Below are positions 7,219 through 14,452 of a DNA stretch of 32,158 nt, piece by piece (position 1 is the first letter of the stretch; each line of letters opens with the position of its first letter). Position numbers and translations under genes: made by a program. Source of the DNA: an uncultured Rickettsiaceae bacterium (GTDB lineage: Bacteria > Pseudomonadota > Alphaproteobacteria > Rickettsiales > Rickettsiaceae). Location of the stretch: positions 1 through 32,158 of the forward strand of contig CAJQOE010000030.1 in the NCBI GenBank assembly GCA_905479885.1, written 5' to 3'. Below the pieces are notes generated by a model that searched no databases, was not told where the DNA came from, and saw nothing but the letters and a program-made list of their open reading frames with translations.

Positions 7219-8373
7219 TTATTCTCGGAATACACTTGCTGGATCTACAGAAGTTACTCTTCTTATACCAAGTAAGGCTGCAAAAGATATTATGATTAAT
7301 ACTCCTGCTGCTGAAAATAGAAGTAAAAAGGGCGGCATTCTGAAGGCTAAAACTTCATCTTGGAAGTAGAGGCCAAATAATGCAGTAATGCCTACTCCTA
7401 TGCCATACCCAATAAATCCTACTGTTAATGCTTGTGTTAATACTATACGAATTAGCATATTGTTAGTAGCTCCCATGGCCTTTAATACTGCATAATGTTT
7501 TAGATTATCTAGAACAAAACCATAAAATGTTTGTCCAGCTATTGCAGCGCCTACAATAAAACCAAGTAATACAGTAATACCAAAATTTATTGGTATACCA
7601 GTGTTATGCAACCAATAATCTAAATTATGTTGTTTAAATTGTTCTGTAGTTTGAGCTTCTAGTTTTGTAATATTTATAATTTTTTCTGCAAGTGCATCAT
7701 GATTTATTCCATGCTTTGCTTTTACTAAAATATAGCCTAAGCTTTTTCTGTCTTGAGGTGTGTAGTGTATTGCGTTGCTATAGGTTGTAAACATTTGTGG
7801 TTCTATAATAAAATTTCGTGTAGTTTTGACCATGCCAACAACTATTGCACGCTTATCATTTATTTCCAGAGTGTCTCCTATCGATAGTGCTCGTGATTGA
7901 TTATCACCAATATTTACTCGTAACCTTGTGTTAGCGGCGTTTATATCAACAAAAACAGCATTTGGCCGTTTAAAATTATTTAGCATGTTAGTTGGTATTC
8001 TATAAGGAGCACCAATTAAAGTAGCATCATCAAGACCAGTAAGGTCTACGCTAGTAAAAGTGCCGTCAGGTAATTTTACGCTTGTCGCACCCTTATACAT
8101 AGGGACCGCCCAAAGAACTCCTTTTATGCCACGTACCTTTAATAGCTCAATATCTCGAATTGGTTTGCTTTTTTCAACGAATTTTACGCCAGGATCCATA
8201 ACCCAAATATCAGGTTCTGGCACGTCCTTTACTACGCTATACGTTCTAGTAAGTAGCCCTATGAATATAGCTGGTTGCTGGGTCATCATTTGCGCAGCAA
8301 AGGTTACTCCTAGAATCATGGTCAAGTATTTTGCACGATTACCGAAGAGCATTTGTAAAGCTATGTAATACAT
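7219..8373 (-). CDS. ABC exporter permease, FtsX family (DevC-like)
   Basis: Inner-membrane permease of an ABC exporter. The 384-aa protein has one hydrophobic span near residues 15-40, a large extracytoplasmic domain of about 220 residues with MacB-PCD-like blocks (for example EPDIWVMDPG, NDKRAIVVGMVK), then three C-terminal spans (about 262-290, 312-340, 350-375) ending in LLGIRRVTSVDPASVFRE, the usual FtsX-domain end. The N-terminal layout and the VMDPG segment resemble cyanobacterial DevC. It starts only 4 nt after the gltA stop, with TAGGA overlapping that stop as ribosome-binding site, so it is probably co-transcribed and translationally coupled with gltA. The ATPase follows after one base. 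Confidence 0.85.
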   Translation of the reverse strand: MYYIALQMLFGNRAKYLTMILGVTFAAQMMTQQPAIFIGLLTRTYSVVKDVPEPDIWVMDPGVKFVEKSKPIRDIELLKVRGIKGVLWAVPMYKGATSVKLPDGTFTSVDLTGLDDATLIGAPYRIPTNMLNNFKRPNAVFVDINAANTRLRVNIGDNQSRALSIGDTLEINDKRAIVVGMVKTTRNFIIEPQMFTTYSNAIHYTPQDRKSLGYILVKAKHGINHDALAEKIINITKLEAQTTEQFKQHNLDYWLHNTGIPINFGITVLLGFIVGAAIAGQTFYGFVLDNLKHYAVLKAMGATNNMLIRIVLTQALTVGFIGYGIGVGITALFGLYFQDEVLAFRMPPFLLLFSAAGVLIIISFAALLGIRRVTSVDPASVFRE

Positions 8374-8377
8374 ATTC

Positions 8378-9652
8378 CTATAATGTCTTCGATATGTGTC
8401 CTGTGTATAGTTGACGTGGGCGTGTAATTTTAAATTCTGGATCTTCCCACATTTCTTTCCATTGCGCTATCCACCCTGAAGTTCTAGCTAGAGCAAATAA
8501 TACTGTAAACATTTGTGGGGGGATTCCCATAGCTTGGTAAATTATACCGGAGTAAAAATCAACGTTAGGATATAATTTGCGGTCAATGAAATATTGATCA
8601 TTTAGAGCTATTTTTTCTAGTTCCATAGCAATATCTAGCATTGGATTGCCTTTTAATTGATCAAGTTCAGTAAGAACTTCTTGGCAAGTTTCTCTTAGCA
8701 CAGCAGCGCGTGGATCGTAGTTTTTATAAACTCGATGTCCAAAACCCATGAGCCTAAATGGATCATTTTTATCTTTTGCGCGTTCTATACATTTGGGAAT
8801 ATTTTCTACAGTTCCAATTTCTGCAAGCATTTTTATGACAGCTTCATTGGCACCGCCATGAGCAGGGCCCCATAAGGAAGCTATACCAGCACTTACGCAT
8901 GTAAAGGGATTGGGGCCAGAAGAACCGGCAGTACGTACAGTTGAGGTAGATGCATTTTGTTCGTGATCAGCATGCAAGATAAAGATTTTATCTAAGGCTT
9001 TAGCAAGAACAGGGTTTACTTTATATTGTTTATTAGGGCGCGCAAACATCATATGCAAAAAATTTGCAGTAAAAGAAAGATCATCATCTGGGTAAATAAA
9101 GGCTTGTCCGATGGAGTATTTGTAAGTCATTGCAGCGATAGTTGGCATTTTGGCAATCATTTTGATCGCACAGGATTCTCTCCCTTCTTGCGTGTTCATG
9201 TCAACTGTGTCGTGGTAGAAAGCTGAAAGTGATCCAACTACCGAAAGGATTACAGCCATTGGATGAGCAGAATGACGAAATGCTCCAAAAATATTACGAA
9301 TTTGTTCGTTTACTAGCGAGTGATATGAAATATCCTCTTTAAAAGCAGAGTAGGTTGTTTTATTTGGTAAGTTGCCATTTAATAACAAATATGAAACTTC
9401 TAAGAAATCTTTGTTATTTGCTAAGTCCTTTATATCATATCCATGGTGCCTTAAAATACCCTTTTCGCCATCGATAAAAGTTATTTTTGAAGTACAAGAG
9501 GCGGTGGACATGAAACCAGGATCATAAGTAAAGTATCCAGTATCGTGGTATAATCTTGTTACATCTATAACATCAGGTCCGATCGAAGCTTTTTTTATTG
9601 GTAACTTGTATGTTTCATTTTTTATCTTTAATTCAGCAAATTCTTCACTCAT
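8378..9652 (-). CDS. gltA: Citrate synthase
   Basis: Condenses acetyl-CoA with oxaloacetate to citrate, the entry step of the TCA cycle. From ATG 9652 the protein has 424 residues, the length and start expected for the rickettsial enzyme (MSEEFAELKI, then KASIGPDVIDVTR). Upstream in-frame extension to a TTG at 9712 is possible but has no family match. Conserved active-site blocks include LHADHEQNASTSTVR, LWGPAHGGANEAV, GFGHRVYKNYDPRA and the Asp in YPNVDFYSG. The N-terminal all-beta domain (FTYDPGFMSTASC) marks the hexameric, NADH-sensitive type II family. It is the first gene of a minus-strand unit running into the ABC exporter. Confidence 0.96.
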   Translation of the reverse strand: MSEEFAELKIKNETYKLPIKKASIGPDVIDVTRLYHDTGYFTYDPGFMSTASCTSKITFIDGEKGILRHHGYDIKDLANNKDFLEVSYLLLNGNLPNKTTYSAFKEDISYHSLVNEQIRNIFGAFRHSAHPMAVILSVVGSLSAFYHDTVDMNTQEGRESCAIKMIAKMPTIAAMTYKYSIGQAFIYPDDDLSFTANFLHMMFARPNKQYKVNPVLAKALDKIFILHADHEQNASTSTVRTAGSSGPNPFTCVSAGIASLWGPAHGGANEAVIKMLAEIGTVENIPKCIERAKDKNDPFRLMGFGHRVYKNYDPRAAVLRETCQEVLTELDQLKGNPMLDIAMELEKIALNDQYFIDRKLYPNVDFYSGIIYQAMGIPPQMFTVLFALARTSGWIAQWKEMWEDPEFKITRPRQLYTGHISKTL

Positions 9653-9735
9653 CGTATAACCTGTATTATTAAATTTTTTACCTAAGTTATGTAGTCTACT
9701 TAATTTTGGCAATAATATTCAATCAAAACAAGAAT

Positions 9736-9744
9736 ATTGTAACA
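9736..9744 (-). promoter_or_regulatory. Possible extended -10 promoter of gltA
   Basis: Read on the minus strand the site is TGTTACAAT: a TGN extended -10 plus TACAAT (5 of 6 matches to TATAAT). It lies about 84 nt upstream of the gltA start, with no convincing -35 box at 17 nt. Because gltA and the exporter are packed together, this would serve all four genes. Confidence 0.35.
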
Positions 9745-9874
9745 AACTTTTAATCAATTATTCTGTATAGCGGCCTTGTTGTCGTCTTAAGAGAGAAAGT
9801 TGAAGTCGTTCTATGCAAATAAGTAAGTGTACTACGCATTAGGCATTATATATTTTATCTCAATTATATATGAA

Positions 9875-10711
9875 TTATTGGAATTCAGGGACATTAGTTT
9901 TTAAAAAATCTTGTATTTTCAATAAATCATACCAAGTGATTTTTTTTTGGGAAGGTTGACGTAATAAATATGCTGGATGAAAAATAGCTGTAGTCGGAAT
10001 GGCTTCTGACAAATATTTATTGATATAAGGGTAATTGTTTTGACGAATTTCTGAAATGGCAGCTTTTTTCCCTAGTAGTGAGGTGGTAGCTGTGCTTCCA
10101 ACTAAGATGATAAGCTTTGGTTTAATTAAAGCGATATGTTTTTCTACAAAAGGTTTGCAAATTTCAACCTCGGTATTAGTTGGGCGACGGTTCGCTGGGG
10201 GGCGCCAGAAAACGGTATTAGTAATATAAGCATTGGTTTTACGGCTGATATTAATAGATTCCAGCATTCTATCAAGCATAACTCCGCTTTCACCGCAAAA
10301 AGGAATGCCTAGTTCATCCTCGGTAGCACCCGGTGCTTCACCTAGGAGTAATATAGGAGCATTAGTTACGCCATCTGAAAATACTGTGTGCGTTGCGAAT
10401 TCTTTTAATTCGCAACCGTTGAAATTTTCTATAAATTTGTATAATTCATCTAGGTTAGAGGCTTTATCTGCTAGCGCGCGTGCTTCTGTTATAACTGGAC
10501 TATTATTGACAGCAGTTGGTTCCTGCGTGGCTACGGGCTTTACTTTTGTTGGTTTAACTATAGGAGCTTCGATTTTTACCTCGCTGACTTTTTGTTCTTT
10601 CAATGTTTTAATTAGTGAATTTTTACTATCTTTTTTCTCAGAACAATAATATTCTATGCCTGCGGATTTCAGCCATTTTAAGTTGTTTAATTTTTGCTGT
10701 AATTTATCCAT
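9875..10711 (-). CDS. Uracil-DNA glycosylase, family 4-like
   Basis: Removes uracil from DNA to start base-excision repair. The 278-aa protein has an N-terminal segment with LKWLKSAGIEYY as in alphaproteobacterial members, a variable Lys/Pro/Val-rich linker (about 25-75), then the SPOUT-unrelated UDG fold: GEAPGATEDELGIPFCGESG (motif A, about 129-148), YITNTVFWRPPANRRPT, LIILVGSTAT, and IFHPAYLLRQPS (motif C, about 242-253). The N-terminal C-x2-C that helps hold a 4Fe-4S cluster in classical family 4 enzymes is reduced to one Cys (FNGCELKE), so the cluster may be absent. It diverges from rluD across 17 bp. Confidence 0.85.
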   Translation of the reverse strand: MDKLQQKLNNLKWLKSAGIEYYCSEKKDSKNSLIKTLKEQKVSEVKIEAPIVKPTKVKPVATQEPTAVNNSPVITEARALADKASNLDELYKFIENFNGCELKEFATHTVFSDGVTNAPILLLGEAPGATEDELGIPFCGESGVMLDRMLESINISRKTNAYITNTVFWRPPANRRPTNTEVEICKPFVEKHIALIKPKLIILVGSTATTSLLGKKAAISEIRQNNYPYINKYLSEAIPTTAIFHPAYLLRQPSQKKITWYDLLKIQDFLKTNVPEFQ

Positions 10712-10728
10712 AAATATTATTTATTACT

Positions 10729-11691
10729 ATGACTCAATATAAATACTCTATACCAGAAGACTTGCATGGCTCAAGGTTAGACAAGGCTTTGAGTAGCCTT
10801 TGCCATGAATCATCCCGTAGCCAAATTCAGAAAGCGATCAAAAACAATCAGCTTATTCTTAATGGCCAGATTATTTCTAATTTATCCGCTAAGGTCAAGG
10901 AGAATGATGAAGTAGAAATAATTATTACAGAAGAAGTGCAAGCTGGTGTTTTGCCAGTAAATATCCCTCTGGATATTATTTATGAAGATGAAGATCTTAT
11001 TGTAATAAATAAAAGTGCGAATATGACCGTGCATCCTGGAGCTGGCAATCATAATGACACTTTAGTGAATGCGTTATTGTATCATACTAATAGCTTGTCT
11101 GATGTTGGCGGCGAGTGTCGTCCTGGTATTGTGCATCGATTAGATAAAACTACATCTGGTTTAATGGTGGTGGCAAAAAATAATCAGGCGCACGTACATT
11201 TGGCGCAGCAGATTGAAACCAGAGAATTAACTCGTAGGTACAAAGCGCTAATTTGGGGAATGATTAAACCAACAGAGGGAATAATTAATTTCCCAATAGG
11301 TAGAAGTCGTTTGGATCGCAAGAAAATGTCCACCTTGAAATTTGGTGGAAAAACTGCAATTACTCATTATAAAACGTTAGAAATTTTCTGTGGGGGTTTA
11401 TTTAGTATTGTTGAGTGTAAGCTAGAAACAGGTAGGACTCACCAAATACGGGTACATTTAAGTCATATTAAACACTCTATTGTTGGCGATCAAACTTATG
11501 GAAATAATAGCCGTAAAATTCATGGTTGCCCAGATGCGCTTAAAGAGCCTTTGGCTGCAATGAAACATCAAGCATTACATTCTTTTCATATAAGTTTTAT
11601 TCATCCTAAAACTGATGAGAGATTAACTTTCGAAAAAGATGTGCCATCAGAATATAGTGATCTTGTTGAATTTATTCGCAAGTCTCGTTGA
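10729..11691 (+). CDS. rluD: RluD-type 23S rRNA pseudouridine synthase
   Basis: Converts uridines of 23S rRNA (in E. coli RluD: 1911, 1915, 1917 in helix 69) to pseudouridine. The 320-aa protein has an N-terminal S4 RNA-binding domain (about 13-65: GSRLDKALS, RSQIQKAIKNNQL) and the catalytic RsuA/RluD domain with GIVHRLDKTTSGLM, where D139 is the expected catalytic aspartate, and the later ETGRTHQIRVHL block. Length and order fit RluD, although RluC-type specificity cannot be excluded. Notably rlmH, which methylates pseudouridine 1915, lies later in this window (28138). The start at ATG 10729 is 17 bp from the divergent udg start. Confidence 0.9.
   Translation: MTQYKYSIPEDLHGSRLDKALSSLCHESSRSQIQKAIKNNQLILNGQIISNLSAKVKENDEVEIIITEEVQAGVLPVNIPLDIIYEDEDLIVINKSANMTVHPGAGNHNDTLVNALLYHTNSLSDVGGECRPGIVHRLDKTTSGLMVVAKNNQAHVHLAQQIETRELTRRYKALIWGMIKPTEGIINFPIGRSRLDRKKMSTLKFGGKTAITHYKTLEIFCGGLFSIVECKLETGRTHQIRVHLSHIKHSIVGDQTYGNNSRKIHGCPDALKEPLAAMKHQALHSFHISFIHPKTDERLTFEKDVPSEYSDLVEFIRKSR
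10747..10774 (-). promoter_or_regulatory. Possible promoter of the udg gene inside rluD
   Basis: On the minus strand, TTGAGC (10774-10769) and TATAGA (10752-10747) are 16 bp apart, each matching 4 of 6 consensus bases. A start point near 10740 would give a leader of about 28 nt. The site lies within the first codons of rluD, as the 17-bp intergenic gap has no room for a promoter. Confidence 0.35.
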
Positions 11692-11716
11692 CATGTATAT
11701 AATTAGTAATTAACAT
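11688..11716 (+). promoter_or_regulatory. Promoter of the solute-binding protein-dapB unit
   Basis: A perfect -35 TTGACA (11688-11693) overlapping the rluD stop codon, a 17-bp spacer, and TAACAT (11711-11716, 4 of 6) precede the lipoprotein gene by about 32 bp. This is one of the best sigma-70 type matches in the window. Confidence 0.55.
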
Positions 11717-11748
11717 GATTAGAGTAATAAAATTGGAATATCTGCACT

Positions 11749-12492
11749 ATGAATAAATACAAGATTTTTTTAGTAACATTATTATCTATTGTTTTAAACG
11801 CTTGTACTGACAGCAGAGACGAAGATACTTGGTTGGTAGCAACTAGTGCCGATAATCCGCCATACGAACATATGCATAAGGGAGAAATTGTAGGTTTTGA
11901 TATAGATTTAGTGATTGAAATAGGTAAGCATTTAGGCAAAAAAATTGAATTTAAAAACATGGAATTTCATGGATTACTTGCAGCTTTATCTAGTGAAAAT
12001 GTTGATATGGTAGTTGCGGCTATGTCCATAACACCAGAGCGCTTAGCAAGAGTAGATTTTTCTACGCCATATACAGATGCAAGAATTGCTGTGTTATATA
12101 GAAAAAGTGATAAATTTCGTTCCGGAGAAGACTTAGAGGGTAAAGTAGTTGGTGCACAGCTCGGCACTATATGGACTTTAATCGCGCATGATATGTCTTC
12201 AAAATACCATTTTAATACTAAAGCTTTATCGAATAATTTAATGCTCGTAGAAGAATTGAAAAATAAGAGAATGGATGCAATTGTTTTAGAAGAATCGCAA
12301 GTTGAAAGATTTATACAAAAAAACCCAGAACTTGCCAGTTTTCCTGTTAAACAATATGGTTCATCATTTGCGATTGCTTTGCCAAAAGGGTCGCCTTTGA
12401 AAAAGAATATTGACCATACTATCAAGGCTTTAAAAAGCAATGGCACTATAGATGCATTATCTAAAAAATGGGGTGTGCTAGGTGCACAATGA
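11749..12492 (+). CDS. Solute-binding lipoprotein of an amino-acid ABC transporter (family 3)
   Basis: Periplasmic binding protein that would deliver a polar amino acid to an ABC importer. The 247-aa product has a lipoprotein signal (residues 1-18) with lipobox LNAC and modifiable Cys19, then the family 3 pattern: NPPYEH, GFDIDLVIEIGKHLGKKIEF, AAMSITPERLARVDFSTPY near 88-107, GAQLGT, AIALPKGSPL and a final WGVL. No permease or ATPase gene is adjacent, so any partner is elsewhere. The stop overlaps the next gene by 11 nt, linking it to a flavin-reductase-like gene and dapB. The ligand cannot be assigned. Confidence 0.88.
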   Translation: MNKYKIFLVTLLSIVLNACTDSRDEDTWLVATSADNPPYEHMHKGEIVGFDIDLVIEIGKHLGKKIEFKNMEFHGLLAALSSENVDMVVAAMSITPERLARVDFSTPYTDARIAVLYRKSDKFRSGEDLEGKVVGAQLGTIWTLIAHDMSSKYHFNTKALSNNLMLVEELKNKRMDAIVLEESQVERFIQKNPELASFPVKQYGSSFAIALPKGSPLKKNIDHTIKALKSNGTIDALSKKWGVLGAQ

Positions 12493-12952
12493 GGAATTTA
12501 AAGAGGCTGTTGGTAAATTCCCAACGGGAGTAACGGTTATTTCTACATCTTATGATAATAAGTTGTGGGGATTCACTGCCAATTCTTTTGTATCAGTTTC
12601 TTTAACTCCCCCTCTTGTATCTTTTTGCCTTGATAAAGGATCAGGTAGTTTTAAAGCTTTTAATAAAATGGAGTACTTTGCGATTAATATATTGTCTAAT
12701 GAACAAGCTGCTACGTCAAAACATTTTGCTAATAAAGGGAAAGATAAGTTTTCAAATATTGAGCACGAGATTAGTGAATTTTCAGGTAATCCACTAATTG
12801 TTGGAGCTGTATGTTTTATTGAATGTAAAAAATATAAGCAATTTGAATGTGGTGACCATGTGATTTTTGTTGGTGAAGTTGTACGGACAAAAATCGATCA
12901 GAGTAAACCTCCTTTACTATATTTTGCTAAGTCGTACAAGGAAATTCAATGA
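12482..12952 (+). CDS. Flavin reductase-like (FMN-binding split barrel) protein
   Basis: The 156-aa protein fits the flavin_reduct family, whose members bind FMN and often reduce flavin with NAD(P)H for a partner monooxygenase. Family blocks visible are AVGKFPTGVTVIST near residues 9-22, GFTANSFVSVSLTPPLVSFCLDK near 30-52, FAINILS, and the C-terminal GDHVIFVGEVVR block near 123-134. The start is GTG 12482, 11 nt inside the preceding lipoprotein gene; no in-frame ATG fits the conserved N-terminus. The end overlaps dapB by 4 nt. No monooxygenase partner lies in the window, so the physiological role is open. Confidence 0.85.
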   Translation: MHNEEFKEAVGKFPTGVTVISTSYDNKLWGFTANSFVSVSLTPPLVSFCLDKGSGSFKAFNKMEYFAINILSNEQAATSKHFANKGKDKFSNIEHEISEFSGNPLIVGAVCFIECKKYKQFECGDHVIFVGEVVRTKIDQSKPPLLYFAKSYKEIQ

Positions 12953-13692
12953 GTATAATTAAGATAGGTTTGTGTGGAATAAATGGTCGAATGGGTCAAG
13001 CTATTTGCGAATCAATTCGGAATAAAGGAGATAAATTTATACTAGCAGCTAGTCTTAGTAGCGCTCATGAAAAAGGTGATTTAGTCGAATTTTGTAACCA
13101 TTCAGACATTATAATAGATTTTTCTAATGCACATGTGCTAGAAGAGCTAACTAAAGCTGCAATGCTATCTAAAACAAATCTTGTTGTAGGTACTACTGGA
13201 CTGAAAAATAAGCACTTTACTTATCTTAAGGAGTTGTCAAAGCATGTAGCTGTATTATATGCAGCCAATACTAGCATAGGGGCAAATCTAATAGCTATGC
13301 TGGCGGCAAAGTCGGCAAAGATATTGCAAGAATATGATGTTGAGATTATAGAGGCGCATCATAGATATAAGCAAGATGCATCTTCAGGCACGGCTTTAAT
13401 GATTGGAGAAAAAATTGCAGACGCAATAGGCGTTGATTTTACGACAAAGGCAGTATTTGATCGCGCGAATAAAGGCCCGCGTCAAGCTGGAGAAATAGGT
13501 TTTTCTTCGATTCGCGGAGGTGGTATTTTCGGTGAAAATGAGGTGCTGTTTGCTGGTGACAACGAAGTAGTGACAATTGGTTCGAGGGCCTTGTCTAGAG
13601 TTGCTTTTGCGGATGGAGCTTTATTTGCTGCGCAATGGTTATCCAATAAAAAAGCCGGGCTTTATTCTATGCAAGATGTTTTACAGCTATAG
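12949..13692 (+). CDS. dapB: 4-hydroxy-tetrahydrodipicolinate reductase
   Basis: NAD(P)H-dependent reductase of the diaminopimelate/lysine pathway, which supplies meso-DAP for peptidoglycan. The 247-aa protein has the Rossmann motif GINGRMG (10-16), the VVGTTG block near 79-84, and the catalytic segment EIIEAHHRYKQDASSGTAL with conserved His and Lys residues. The later GEIGFSSIRGGGIFGENEV and FADGALFAAQWL blocks complete the family pattern. It overlaps the flavin-reductase-like gene by 4 nt (ATGA). Its presence implies that the organism makes peptidoglycan precursors, consistent with murJ at the end of the window. Confidence 0.95.
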   Translation: MSIIKIGLCGINGRMGQAICESIRNKGDKFILAASLSSAHEKGDLVEFCNHSDIIIDFSNAHVLEELTKAAMLSKTNLVVGTTGLKNKHFTYLKELSKHVAVLYAANTSIGANLIAMLAAKSAKILQEYDVEIIEAHHRYKQDASSGTALMIGEKIADAIGVDFTTKAVFDRANKGPRQAGEIGFSSIRGGGIFGENEVLFAGDNEVVTIGSRALSRVAFADGALFAAQWLSNKKAGLYSMQDVLQL

Positions 13693-13730
13693 ATAGTTTG
13701 CCTTTATTATTAAATATGCACATAAAAAGC

Positions 13731-13759
13731 TTGCCTTTTTGATAGAATTGCTCTAAAAA
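13731..13759 (+). promoter_or_regulatory. Promoter of tRNA-Leu
   Basis: TTGCCT (13731-13736, 4 of 6) and TAAAAA (13754-13759, 4 of 6) are separated by 17 bp. The predicted start near 13766 is about 5 nt before the mature tRNA 5' end. It may also serve the Nfu gene that begins 26 bp after the tRNA. Confidence 0.45.
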
Positions 13760-13770
13760 TTGCTGAGTGT

Positions 13771-13855
13771 GCCCGCGTGATGGAATGGTAGACATAGTAG
13801 ACTTAAAATCTGCGGAGCTTAGCTCGTGCCGGTTCAAGTCCGGCCGCGGGTACCA
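13771..13855 (+). tRNA. tRNA-Leu(UAA)
   Basis: Class II tRNA with a long variable arm. The acceptor GCCCGCG (13771-13777) pairs with CGCGGGT (13845-13851), leaving discriminator A and an encoded CCA (13853-13855). The anticodon stem GTAGA/TCTGC encloses loop CTTAAAA with anticodon TAA at 13804-13806. The variable arm has the GAGC/GCTC stem, and the T-arm reads CCGG-TTCAAGT-CCGG. All features agree with leucine. Confidence 0.95.
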
Positions 13856-13881
13856 CTTATCTAAATCATTCTGGTAGAACT

Positions 13882-14439
13882 ATGTTTATCCAAACAGAAG
13901 AGACTCCAAATCCAAGTGCTTTAAAGTTTTTCCCTGGTAGTGAAGTTAGCCCAACTGGGCCAGTGTTTTTTAACACGCTTGAAGAGGCTGTACATAAAAG
14001 CCAATTAGCTGCAAAGATTTTTAATGTTTATGGCGTTGCAGCGGTATTTTATGGCACTGACTTTATTACTGTAACAAAAGCTGAAGACACTGATTGGAAG
14101 TTGATTAAGCCAGAAATTTTAATGGTCATAATGGATCATTTAGTTGCTGGTATGCCTGTGTTTGACGAAATGCAAAATATTCAAGAAATTGATACAGCTG
14201 GCATGTCGGACATTGAGAAGCAGATCGTTGAAATCATTGAAACTAGAGTGCGTCCTTCAGTAGCTATGGATGGCGGTGATATTGTGTATCAGGGTTTTGA
14301 AGATGGTGTAGTGTATTTACAATTACGCGGTGCTTGTTCTGGCTGTCCAAGCTCATCTATTACCTAAAAAAATGGTATAGAATCAATGCTACAGCATTAC
14401 GTTCCTGAAGTTAAAGGTGTGGAAGCTGCAGAAGAATAG
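13882..14439 (+). pseudogene. NifU/Nfu-type Fe-S scaffold gene interrupted by an in-frame TAA
   Basis: Nfu proteins carry 4Fe-4S clusters to target enzymes. From ATG 13882 the frame has the Nfu N-terminal domain (FIQTEETPNPSALKFFPG, about residues 2-19) and the C-terminal NifU domain (IETRVRPSVAMDGGDIVYQG, then GACSGCPSS with the cluster-binding C-x2-C). A TAA at 14365-14367 stops it after 161 residues. The same frame continues after the stop with KNGIESMLQHYVPEVKGVE, exactly the expected C-terminal helix, to a TAG at 14437-14439. Reading the stop as a Leu codon (TTA) would restore a normal 185-aa protein. One base (T to A beside a poly-A run) explains it: sequencing error, recent nonsense mutation, or readthrough. 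The truncated form keeps both cluster cysteines. Confidence 0.82.
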
Positions 14440-14452
14440 GAATTTTGATCAC

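Noticed and set aside
9653..9712. Longer gltA start from a TTG at 9712
   Set aside because: The extra 20 residues do not match the family, while ATG 9652 gives the standard rickettsial N-terminus.
11967..12446. 159-aa open frame on the minus strand opposite the solute-binding protein gene
   Set aside because: It is antisense to a clear lipoprotein gene and has no recognisable motif or ribosome-binding site.
14417..14452. GTG start of recQ at 14417
   Set aside because: It reads through the end of the Nfu frame in another phase and adds residues not found in RecQ; ATG 14453 fits better.
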